A program made the translations under genes and the position numbers. Positions 1-6,961 of a DNA stretch of 21,849 nt are shown piece by piece. Origin of the DNA: Sulfurimonas sp. (GTDB lineage: Bacteria > Campylobacterota > Campylobacteria > Campylobacterales > Sulfurimonadaceae). The notes under the pieces were generated by a model that did no database searches, was not told the DNA's origin, and saw nothing but the letters and a program-made list of their open reading frames with translations. The number at the start of each line of letters is the position of its first letter. Position 1 is the first letter of the stretch. The stretch is taken from positions 1-21,849 of the forward strand of contig JAMOMX010000455.1 of assembly GCA_027066935.1 (NCBI GenBank), read 5' to 3'.

Positions 1-59
1 AGCATTTTTTAGTTCTTTTCGACCAAGAATTTGACTCTTTTAGAGACTTTATTGGTTGA
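1..59 (+). CDS. Partial C-terminal end of an unidentified plus-strand ORF
   Basis: The first bases read as 18 open codons ending in TGA at 57-59, in the frame that begins at base 3 (HFLVLFDQEFDSFRDFIG). A strong hairpin followed by five T residues lies just downstream, as expected at the end of a real gene. The gene body is outside the window, so the product cannot be named. The reading rests only on the open frame and the terminator-like structure and could be chance. Confidence 0.3.
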   Translation, partial: HFLVLFDQEFDSFRDFIG

Positions 60-79
60 TATTATAGCTAAAATATACT

Positions 80-115
80 ACTAAAACCCTTCATCTAGGG
101 ATTTAGTGGGTTTTT
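80..115 (+). terminator. Probable rho-independent terminator after the left-edge ORF
   Basis: ACTAAAACCC (80-89) pairs with GGGATTTAGT (98-107), 9 of 10 pairs, around an 8-base loop. GGG and five T residues (108-115) follow. It starts 21 bases after the TGA of the left-edge partial ORF and would end its transcription on the plus strand. Confidence 0.5.
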
Positions 116-133
116 CAGGACTGACTACTTAAT

Positions 134-151
134 ACCGCAATAAGTTACGGT
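134..151. repeat. 18-base palindromic repeat, copy 1 (opposite orientation)
   Basis: ACCGCAATAAGTTACGGT. Its reverse complement differs at one base from ACCGTAATTTATTGCGGT, which is present exactly at 19524-19541 and 21585-21602. The ends (ACCG/CGGT) are complementary. All three copies are intergenic, one near each end of the window and one after manC. Confidence 0.55.
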
Positions 152-263
152 TTCCACTAGAATCACAAAAACTCAAAATCAGAAATAAACTTTAACTTAT
201 GTTTCATTTTATAATATCTTTTAACTCTTCTAGCTATTTGTTTTCTTAAAGTTTACAAAATAA

Positions 264-419
264 GTCTTAACAAAAGTCCATGCTAGTATAGAAGGTAAGA
301 AAAATTGTAAATATGAAAGCTTTGGTATAGTTTTTAATATCGAATTACTAAAAAATATTAAAAAACCTGATTGTTATGAAAATTTAAATCCGAATTATGC
401 AATAGATATTGAAATATAG
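264..419 (+). pseudogene. Orphan coding fragment, 51 codons, no start codon
   Basis: After a stop at 261-263 the plus strand stays open to TAG at 417-419 and reads like genuine protein (segments such as KYESFGIVFNIELLKNIKK and LNPNYAIDIEI). There is no ATG, GTG or TTG start in frame and no ribosome binding site. I do not recognise the family. It looks like the surviving 3' end of a decayed gene in the roughly 530-base spacer between the left-edge ORF and the polysaccharide operon. The rest of that spacer holds only hairpins and repeat copies. Confidence 0.3.
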
Positions 420-486
420 TGTTTGTGCTTTACATTAGAAATTTTAGGACAAATTTGACTTTATACGAAATCATCAAAAGTAGCGA

Positions 487-509
487 ATAGCGGTTGCAAA
501 GCAAGCTAT
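487..509 (-). terminator. Hairpin downstream of the polysaccharide operon, possible terminator
   Basis: ATAGC-GG-TTGC-AAA-GCAA-GCTAT: nine base pairs, a GG bulge and a three-base loop. It lies about 80 bases past the stop of the last minus-strand gene. On the minus strand a short T run (ACTTTTG) follows several bases later. It may end the long operon, but the weak T tract and the distance leave that uncertain. It may also be a decayed member of the palindromic repeats seen elsewhere in the window. Confidence 0.35.
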
Positions 510-589
510 CGTATCAATTGAGATTGCACTCATCTTTTTTCTTCTTGGTCTCTGAAATATGGTTTTCGGACTATCTTGTGACTCCCAAA

Positions 590-1336
590 TTATCTTCTAA
601 AAAACTGTGGAATTTTTGAGATATTTTTGAGAAATAAAGTTACTAAACTACCTATCTTGTTGTTTTTCAAAGCTTTTAAATCTTCAACAGATTTTTGAAG
701 CAGGTTTTTTAAACTTTTGTTGCTAGCTCCTCCTGTTCTCATGACATACAATACATTTGGTAAATAGCATACTTTTGTCTCATCTTCAGAAAGGATTTTA
801 AGCATGAAATTATAATCTGCAGCTATTTTAAAATCCGTATCAAACAGACCAAACTTATCATACACCTCTCTTTTGATAAAAAATGCAGGATGTGGTGGCA
901 TCCAACCTTTTTTGAGGTTTTCATATTCAAACTTTCCACTCTTCCAATATCTCACTACTTTATCTGTATCGTCTTGAGCTACATACATAAGATCACCATA
1001 TACACCATCACAATCATTTTTTTGAAAATAATCTGCTACCATCGCTATCACTTGATTATGCAGATAAAAATCATCTGAATGCAAAAAACATATCACATCG
1101 CCAGTAGCCTGTCTTATGCCTTTGTTTAATCCATCATAGATACCCTCATCTACCTGAGATATAAACTTATGAATTTTGTTACCGTAAGATTTTATAATAC
1201 CTACTGTACCATCCGTTGAAGCACCATCTATGACTATATATTCTATATTTTTATAAGATTGATTTAAAACAGATTCTATTGCTTCTGCTATATGGTCTTT
1301 GTTATTGTAAACTGATGTAATTATTGATATTTTCAT
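590..1336 (-). CDS. Glycosyltransferase family 2 (WcaA-like), tandem paralogue 1
   Basis: A 248-residue GT-A fold transferase that should add one sugar from a nucleotide sugar to the lipid-linked repeat unit at the cytoplasmic face of the inner membrane. The N-terminus has the GT2 start (MKISIITSVYNN), the VIDGASTDGT nucleotide-binding strand at 35-44 and the HSDD metal-binding motif at 86-89. No membrane segment is evident. The start is ATG at 1336, and it overlaps the stop of the truncated toxin upstream (ATGA), so translation is probably coupled. It shares roughly three quarters of its residues, by eye, with the GT2 encoded at 1763-2512, so the pair arose by duplication. It is the last gene of the operon. 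The donor and acceptor sugars cannot be read from the sequence. Confidence 0.9.
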   Translation of the reverse strand: MKISIITSVYNNKDHIAEAIESVLNQSYKNIEYIVIDGASTDGTVGIIKSYGNKIHKFISQVDEGIYDGLNKGIRQATGDVICFLHSDDFYLHNQVIAMVADYFQKNDCDGVYGDLMYVAQDDTDKVVRYWKSGKFEYENLKKGWMPPHPAFFIKREVYDKFGLFDTDFKIAADYNFMLKILSEDETKVCYLPNVLYVMRTGGASNKSLKNLLQKSVEDLKALKNNKIGSLVTLFLKNISKIPQFFRR

Positions 1337-1500
1337 TTATATACTTCATCATGAGTGCCGATATCTACCAAAATAATTTTTTCATCTTCCAACTGTAAAA
1401 TAATAGATTTAAACTTATCTATCAAATCTGGATGTTTTTTAAAAAACTTTTTACTTTTTTTGACAAAAATATCTTCTTTATCTACAAGAAACAAACTCAA
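1333..1500 (-). pseudogene. RelE/ParE-family toxin with an internal deletion
   Basis: The frame runs from a TTG (1500-1498) overlapping the antitoxin stop and encodes 55 residues. The N-terminal part (FVKKSKKFFKKHPDL) matches the first helices of RelE/YafQ/ParE toxins, and the C-terminal part (KIILVDIGTHDEVYK) is the typical last strand and tail of the RelE/StbE-type subfamily. Family members are usually about 85-95 residues. The central beta strands, including the stretch usually read as KTHKL...YRIIF, are absent, and the two halves are joined in frame after LQLEDE. It is therefore probably an inactive ribosome-dependent mRNase remnant. The stop overlaps the start of the next gene (ATGA). 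Identification rests on the two ends; the deletion is inferred from my knowledge of the family. Confidence 0.6.
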
Positions 1501-1721
1501 ATACTCAGCTCTTCAAATAATTTGGATGATGAAAGTTCTTTAAAATTATCCTCTTTGTCAGATTTACTTTTCTCAAAGACATCTAAACAATGTTTTTCAT
1601 CGATTGTAAATCCATCATCAGACTTACTTACCTTAACACCTTTATTTTTCAAGCTTTGTAAAAACCACAATACTTCATCTACTACATCTTGATTTTCAAT
1701 CTCAATTTTAAAAGTATGCAT
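1497..1721 (-). CDS. Antitoxin of a type II TA module (partner of the deleted RelE-like toxin)
   Basis: A 74-residue acidic protein starting MHTFKIEIENQDVVDEVLWF. The N-terminus resembles that of the protein encoded at 21301-21510 (MHSIRLEIKDSVFDKVIYFL), which also precedes a toxin gene, so the two belong to one small antitoxin family with a beta strand followed by a helix. The acidic tail would wrap the toxin. The start is ATG at 1721 with AGAGGA a few bases upstream. Its stop overlaps the TTG of the toxin remnant. It lies between two GT2 paralogues, in the direction of the operon. With the toxin broken it is either a relic or an orphan that may neutralise a related toxin elsewhere. Confidence 0.65.
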   Translation of the reverse strand: MHTFKIEIENQDVVDEVLWFLQSLKNKGVKVSKSDDGFTIDEKHCLDVFEKSKSDKEDNFKELSSSKLFEELSI

Positions 1722-1762
1722 ATTTTAATCCTCTATTTATCTTAGAGCCATTATAGCTAAAT

Positions 1763-2512
1763 TCAACTTTTCTTAAAAAATTGTGAAATTTTAAATATAT
1801 TTTTCAAAAACAGGGCTACAACACTACCAACTCTATTTTGTTTCAAAGCCCTTAAATCTTCTTTTGATTTTTGCCAAAGATTTTTTATACTTTTGTTGCT
1901 AGCTCCACCCATACGCATGACATAAAGAACATTTGGTATATAACATGCCGTAAACTTTTGACTGCTTAAGATTTTGAGCATAAAGTTGTAATCCGCAGAT
2001 ATTTTAAAGTCCGTATCAAAAACTCCAAATCTTTTATACACTTCTCTTTTGATGAAAAATGCAGGATGTGGAGGCATCCAGCCTTTTTTGAGATTTTCGT
2101 ATTTGAACTCACCACTATCCCATCGTCTTACAACTCTGTTTGTATCTTCTTTGTCAACATAGATCAAGTTACCGTATACACCATCACAGTTTTTCTCTTT
2201 AAAAATCTGAACAATTTCTTCTAGTACTTGATCATATAGATAAAAATCATCACTATGCAAAAAACCTATCACATCACCCGTTGCTTGGTGTATGCCTTTG
2301 TTTAGTCCATCATATATACCTTCATCTGGTTCAGATATAAATTTACTAATCTTATTACCATAAGATTTAATTATCTCAGATGTACCATCAGTAGAAGCAC
2401 CATCTATGACGATGTACTCTATGTTTGGATAGGATTGATTTAGAACTGATTCTATCGCTTCGGCTATTTGGTTTTTGTTGTTGTAAACTGCTGTGATGAT
2501 TGATATTTTCAT
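1763..2512 (-). CDS. Glycosyltransferase family 2 (WcaA-like), tandem paralogue 2
   Basis: A 249-residue GT2 with the same layout as its paralogue at 590-1336: MKISIITAVYNN at the start, VIDGASTDGT at 35-44 and HSDD at 86-89. The block ENLKKGWMPPHPAFFIKREV is identical in both. Most differences lie at about residues 95-140 and 185-200, which may mean a different donor or acceptor. The start overlaps the stop of the upstream GT2 by four bases (ATGA), which supports translational coupling. The function is a sugar transfer in repeat-unit assembly in the cytoplasm; the specificity is unknown. Confidence 0.9.
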   Translation of the reverse strand: MKISIITAVYNNKNQIAEAIESVLNQSYPNIEYIVIDGASTDGTSEIIKSYGNKISKFISEPDEGIYDGLNKGIHQATGDVIGFLHSDDFYLYDQVLEEIVQIFKEKNCDGVYGNLIYVDKEDTNRVVRRWDSGEFKYENLKKGWMPPHPAFFIKREVYKRFGVFDTDFKISADYNFMLKILSSQKFTACYIPNVLYVMRMGGASNKSIKNLWQKSKEDLRALKQNRVGSVVALFLKNIFKISQFFKKS

Positions 2513-3426
2513 AATTTAAATCCATATTCTTCTTTTATAATTTCTTTGATACTTATATTCAATTCTTTAGCTTTTTTTTCTATTTCATATACTTTTACAT
2601 CTACTAAAAATCGATACCAAAAACCCTGTAAAAAATTCCATACTAAACCTTGATAGCCATCTAAAAAACCTAATCTAAAAATATATCGATAGTGAAAATA
2701 GAGAAATGACCTTAGACTTTTTGGTAGTTTTTCATAAAACTGATGTTTTAAAAATTTTTTAATACTGAATTCCTCATTATCCAAAGTCTCCTGATTTTCA
2801 TTTAAAAAATTATATTTTTTATTTAGTTGCTCTATAGCCTCTTTGATTGCATACCCATTATGCTTTTCTATCCACCACGTAATATTATTAAGATTATGAT
2901 CCCAAAATGAACCTTTTAAAATTTTTGTTTTATAGTCACCATTAAAAACTATATGTTCATCCATAAGTTTATTTTCACAATATCCTCTACCATGTTCCCA
3001 TATTCTTAATAACTGTGTGGGATAAGTGCCACCATGAAGCATCTTTTTACCTAAAAAAATATGTCCTCTATTCAATATATATCCTCTTATATCATTAACT
3101 TGTAAAAGCTCCTCTTTAATCTCATTAGCTAATTTTGAACTTATAACTTCATCTGCATCCAATCTCATTACATATTTTGTTTTAATGTTACAATTTTCCA
3201 ATGCCCAGTTAAACTGTACAGAATGGTTATTTGGCCATTGATTTTGTAAAACTTCTGCACCTAGTTTCTTTGCAATTTCAACTGTCTTATCTGTGGAAAA
3301 TGAATCTATTATAAAAATATTTTTTGCAATTAAGTCAACAGACTTGATACATCTTTCTATATGCCGCTCTTCATTAAACGTTAAAATAAGAACTGAAAGA
3401 GATGGTTTATCTTGTTTTATATTCAT
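2509..3426 (-). CDS. Glycosyltransferase family 2, WaaE/KdtX-like
   Basis: A 305-residue GT2 of the type often annotated as lipopolysaccharide core beta-glucosyltransferase. The N-terminal domain starts at residue 9 (LSVLILTFNEERHIERCI), with the DSFSTD segment at 41-46 and the DAD metal/nucleotide motif at 90-92 (RLDADEV). The C-terminal third (LRSFLYFHYRYIFRLGFLDGYQGLVW) is the conserved tail of this subfamily and may lie at the membrane. The start codon shares one base with the stop of the GT4 gene upstream (TAATG). It is likely to act early in repeat-unit or core assembly. The sugar transferred cannot be deduced. Confidence 0.88.
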   Translation of the reverse strand: MNIKQDKPSLSVLILTFNEERHIERCIKSVDLIAKNIFIIDSFSTDKTVEIAKKLGAEVLQNQWPNNHSVQFNWALENCNIKTKYVMRLDADEVISSKLANEIKEELLQVNDIRGYILNRGHIFLGKKMLHGGTYPTQLLRIWEHGRGYCENKLMDEHIVFNGDYKTKILKGSFWDHNLNNITWWIEKHNGYAIKEAIEQLNKKYNFLNENQETLDNEEFSIKKFLKHQFYEKLPKSLRSFLYFHYRYIFRLGFLDGYQGLVWNFLQGFWYRFLVDVKVYEIEKKAKELNISIKEIIKEEYGFKL

Positions 3427-4538
3427 TATTCATCCAATACTTTTTTATAAACTTCAAGTGTCAATTGTGCTGAATTTTCCCATGATAATTTAGAAGCGTG
3501 AGATATCCCCTTTTTTATTAAAGTATTTCTAAAAACTTTATTTTTTAGAAATTGAAGTCTCTGATCAGCTTCCTTTAAATTATCAAGTTCATACGCAAGC
3601 TCAGTATAAGCCATGACTTCCGGCAAAGAAGATGTTTTAGCGTAGACAACAGGACACCCTGCGGCTTGTGCTTCTAGTGCCGGTATACCAAAACCTTCAT
3701 ATTTTGAAGGAAACAATAGTGCATAAGCACTATTGTACAATTTATTTAACTCTTCATTTGTAACATGTTGAATATTAAGTATTTTACCAGACAATTCAAT
3801 ATCATTTTTTTTAAATGAACTTAATTCATCTTTGCTAAATTTTCCTCCTCCAACACAGACGACTTTAAAATCATTTTCTTTGATAAATTTGGACTGAAAT
3901 AGTAGCCTAAGTACGAATTCAAAATTTTTACATCCAATTCTATTGCCGACATAGAGTAAATATTGATTACAACTAACTGTATCTTGATTTACTTTTAATA
4001 TAGTTGGTTGCTTTTTAAGTTTTCTAAACTCCTTATCTACACCATTAGGTACAACATATACAATATTGGGATTAATTTCAGGATATAATTGTAAAAGATC
4101 AAGCTTTGTATGTTTAGATACGCAAATGATTGCATCAGCTTTTTTCATAGATTTTCTTTTTTGCCATACATGTATATTCTTTTTCATACCACTATCAAAA
4201 AACTCATACATAAAATCATGAACGGTAACAATTTGTTTAACATTTTTATTAAAAAAAAATGGTACTCTATAGTAGCTTGAGTGGAAGATGCCATGTTTTA
4301 CTTTATTAAATATAGGCAAATACCTTCTTAATTGTAAGGGAAATATAGAATCCTGTTTAATTTGCAATATACTTGTCATGGGATAAAATACATTATCTCT
4401 AGCATTATCACCTTGTATATTTATTAAGCTTAGCTCGTTATTTTCAGAAAAATTTTCAATCATTTTTGACCAATATTTACTAATACCTCCAGCTTTTTGT
4501 AATTCAAATACTATGTCATCAAAATAAATTTTTATCAT
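3426..4538 (-). CDS. Glycosyltransferase family 4 (group 1)
   Basis: A 370-residue GT-B fold transferase. The N-terminal acceptor domain begins MIKIYFDDIVFELQKAGGIS, where the GGIS loop is typical. The C-terminal nucleotide-sugar domain carries LLYVGNRIGCKN (194-205) and the retaining-transferase EX7E motif at residues 281-289 (EGFGIPALE), followed by AAGCPVVYAKTSSLPEV. The length is normal for the family. It starts one base after the stop of the polymerase gene and shares a base with the next gene, so it is a core operon member. The likely role is adding a sugar (mannose or glucose types are common in this family) to the growing unit. Confidence 0.92.
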   Translation of the reverse strand: MIKIYFDDIVFELQKAGGISKYWSKMIENFSENNELSLINIQGDNARDNVFYPMTSILQIKQDSIFPLQLRRYLPIFNKVKHGIFHSSYYRVPFFFNKNVKQIVTVHDFMYEFFDSGMKKNIHVWQKRKSMKKADAIICVSKHTKLDLLQLYPEINPNIVYVVPNGVDKEFRKLKKQPTILKVNQDTVSCNQYLLYVGNRIGCKNFEFVLRLLFQSKFIKENDFKVVCVGGGKFSKDELSSFKKNDIELSGKILNIQHVTNEELNKLYNSAYALLFPSKYEGFGIPALEAQAAGCPVVYAKTSSLPEVMAYTELAYELDNLKEADQRLQFLKNKVFRNTLIKKGISHASKLSWENSAQLTLEVYKKVLDE

Positions 4539-4539
4539 A

Positions 4540-5700
4540 CTAAAGTCTCCCTCTTCTAAAAAATAAATCTAAAAATAATGCTATTACCCACAATTGAAAA
4601 ATATATTTTATAAATACTCCAAAATCATTACGCAATGATAAGATAAATGCAATATAGAATAAAATATAGCTAGTCTGTATAAATGTTACTGCTACAGAGT
4701 GTTCTAGTCTTATTAAAATTTTCTTCCTACCATAACCTAGTATGTAACCAATTAATAAGAAGTATAAAATAGCAAACCAACTATAATTTAATAACAACTC
4801 TGCAGGCAAAGAAAAACCTCCACCAAAAACTCCAGCATCATGTAAGATCATTCCGTATATATCATGTTTTTGTTGGTCTAAACCAATAATATTTCTTAAA
4901 AAACTTGGCAAAAGTAAAAATAATGATGAATAAAATGAACTACCTAACATCCAAGCATTTTCATAAGAATTCATTACTTCTGCAACAATTAAATTAAATA
5001 ATAAAGTATATTCAAAACTAAATAAACTTGACAATATTTCCGAAAAACTCATAGGCCAGTACCTAGCAACTATAAATATATTAGGTATAAATGGTAAGAG
5101 TCCAAGTATACCAATATAATAATAATTAATCTTATCTCCTCGTTTTAACAAAATTGGAATAATAAGAGATCCTAAAAACTCTAAAATCATAGAGCGTGCT
5201 TGAAAACTTACTAAAAGTAAAAAATATACAAATAATAGAATTTTTTGCATAAAACTAAATCGTCCTCCAATCATTATAAAATAAGCAATCAAAAGGTTTG
5301 GAATTATTCTCATTTCAAAAATAAAATTATAATTATGTCTATAATTAACTAAAGGTGTATATTTAAAACCATTTGTTATTATTCCATACAATAATATTAT
5401 AGTTAATAAACTAATAGTAGTATTTATTAAAATTTTTACTATAATTGGATTAGGTTGAATGAACTGCTTAGTAGGCAGTTTATTTCCATTTTTACTTCCT
5501 ATATAAAAACCAACTAAAAGAAATAAAAAATTAAAAAAATTAAAAAATACTACTTTTATAATTGTTTCATTTGGATAAGTCATCTTTAAAACACTACCAT
5601 AAAATTCATGTTGTGTAGCCCCAATGGGGTCAAAAAGATATTCTAAACCAAAAAGGACATATAGCACAAAAAATACAAATGCCTGAAAAAACAATATCAT
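4540..5700 (-). CDS. Wzy-like polysaccharide polymerase (integral membrane)
   Basis: A 386-residue, very hydrophobic protein with about ten to twelve predicted membrane segments, starting MILFFQAFVFFVLYVLF. A long, more polar stretch lies around residues 230-290 (SYENAWMLGSSFYSSLF...QQKHDIYGMILHDAGVFGGG), as in the large periplasmic loop of O-antigen/capsule polymerases of the oligosaccharide repeat-unit polymerase type. The position, among glycosyltransferases and in the same operon as a Wzx-like flippase, supports polymerisation of flipped repeat units in the periplasm. Sequence conservation in this family is low, so the call depends on topology and context. A membrane O-acyltransferase is less likely because I see no conserved His/Arg motif. 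Confidence 0.75.
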   Translation of the reverse strand: MILFFQAFVFFVLYVLFGLEYLFDPIGATQHEFYGSVLKMTYPNETIIKVVFFNFFNFLFLLVGFYIGSKNGNKLPTKQFIQPNPIIVKILINTTISLLTIILLYGIITNGFKYTPLVNYRHNYNFIFEMRIIPNLLIAYFIMIGGRFSFMQKILLFVYFLLLVSFQARSMILEFLGSLIIPILLKRGDKINYYYIGILGLLPFIPNIFIVARYWPMSFSEILSSLFSFEYTLLFNLIVAEVMNSYENAWMLGSSFYSSLFLLLPSFLRNIIGLDQQKHDIYGMILHDAGVFGGGFSLPAELLLNYSWFAILYFLLIGYILGYGRKKILIRLEHSVAVTFIQTSYILFYIAFILSLRNDFGVFIKYIFQLWVIALFLDLFFRRGRL

Positions 5701-5722
5701 TACATACTATCCACAATGTAAT

Positions 5723-6961
5723 CTATTGGCATTTATTTAGTAATCCTTTATTTAATGAAATATTAGCTCTTCCAAAAAAATTACCTTCATTCAAGATTTC
5801 AAATAAATAACAATACAAAAAATGTTTAATTTTCTCTTTTTCTTTAGATGCTACTGTATTGCTCGCACAATATTTTTTATAAAATGCCTCACCTAAAACA
5901 AATGTTGGTTTATAATACATCAGTGACTCAATGCCAACTGTAGAATTAATAGTAATTACTTTCTTTGAGTATTTAATTAATCGATATGTATTATTATTAA
6001 CAAAATAAATATTTTTATTCTTTTTTTTAAGACTAATAATATGCTTGACTATTTCACTATTCTTCTCTGCAGGGTGTGGCTTTATTAATAATGTACAGTC
6101 GCTTTTCTGAGCATCAGCTAATGCAATATCTATAGCATCTTTAAGATTTACATTTGAATTTCTTATTATTTGAGAATCTGTACTCACCTGCAAAGGAAAG
6201 AAAAAATAAGATATTTTTTCTAAGCTTATATTATCATATTCAAATAAAATATTTTGTAAAAAGATTTTATTTTTAACTTTCTTCAGAATATTTGTATCAT
6301 CTTCTGTAAGATTATATTTTGAAAATAAATTATAAATCAAGTCCAATGAAATAAAATAATTAATTTTTTTATTTGTCGCCTGAGGAACTGTATGTAATTT
6401 TTCTTTTTTTGCCTTATGTTCTTTTAAAAAATTCAGTATTTTATCTTCATTATAATGTTTACACTTGCTAATGTCTCGATAAGTTAAAGAGGATTTCGCA
6501 TTTACTCCTTGCCTATCAATAAATAATTTATTGGGAAAATTACCTGTCTCAAAATAAAGTTTTTTAATATCCAAATTATCTGCCACAATAGATGCCGTAT
6601 ACCCTTGTAGCCTTGAAGCATTCCACAAAAACAATATATTAGTTCTATTATTGACAAAATAATTTTTGAATCCTTTTGTCAATAGATCAAACTGTATTCT
6701 TGCATTACTTTTTTTAAGAAATAAGGCTTTAACATCCAATAAAATTGCATCTTCTTCATATTTAGAAAATTCTTCATTATCTATTTGACGCCGAATAAAA
6801 CTTTGTAGCATATGTACTCTATAGTTATTTTTCTTAAGTATTAAATAAGAACTAAAACTTGTTGTTAGAAATGTTATATCATGCTCATTTTTAAGACAGT
6901 TTGCTACCCTTATAAAAAATCGCACTTTAGCGTTATTAATTGCAAATATTGTAATATGCAT
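5723..6961 (-). CDS. Capsule polysaccharide biosynthesis protein, KpsS/KpsC-like (possible Kdo transferase)
   Basis: A 412-residue cytoplasmic protein with the marks of the capsule-synthesis family (KpsS/KpsC type): FETGNFPNKLFIDRQGVNA at 138-156, FPLQVSTDSQI at 255-265, IKPHP at 293-297, NSTVGIESL at 339-347 and VLGEAFY at 355-361. Characterised relatives include beta-Kdo transferases of ABC-type capsules. Together with the kdsD, kdsB and kdsA genes in the same operon, this suggests that it attaches Kdo (to a lipid acceptor or to the glycan). Its start shares a base with the stop of the fusion gene upstream. The exact acceptor, and whether it caps or links, are inference. A Wzy/Wzx-type operon that also carries a KpsS-like protein is somewhat unusual. 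Confidence 0.75.
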   Translation of the reverse strand: MHITIFAINNAKVRFFIRVANCLKNEHDITFLTTSFSSYLILKKNNYRVHMLQSFIRRQIDNEEFSKYEEDAILLDVKALFLKKSNARIQFDLLTKGFKNYFVNNRTNILFLWNASRLQGYTASIVADNLDIKKLYFETGNFPNKLFIDRQGVNAKSSLTYRDISKCKHYNEDKILNFLKEHKAKKEKLHTVPQATNKKINYFISLDLIYNLFSKYNLTEDDTNILKKVKNKIFLQNILFEYDNISLEKISYFFFPLQVSTDSQIIRNSNVNLKDAIDIALADAQKSDCTLLIKPHPAEKNSEIVKHIISLKKKNKNIYFVNNNTYRLIKYSKKVITINSTVGIESLMYYKPTFVLGEAFYKKYCASNTVASKEKEKIKHFLYCYLFEILNEGNFFGRANISLNKGLLNKCQ

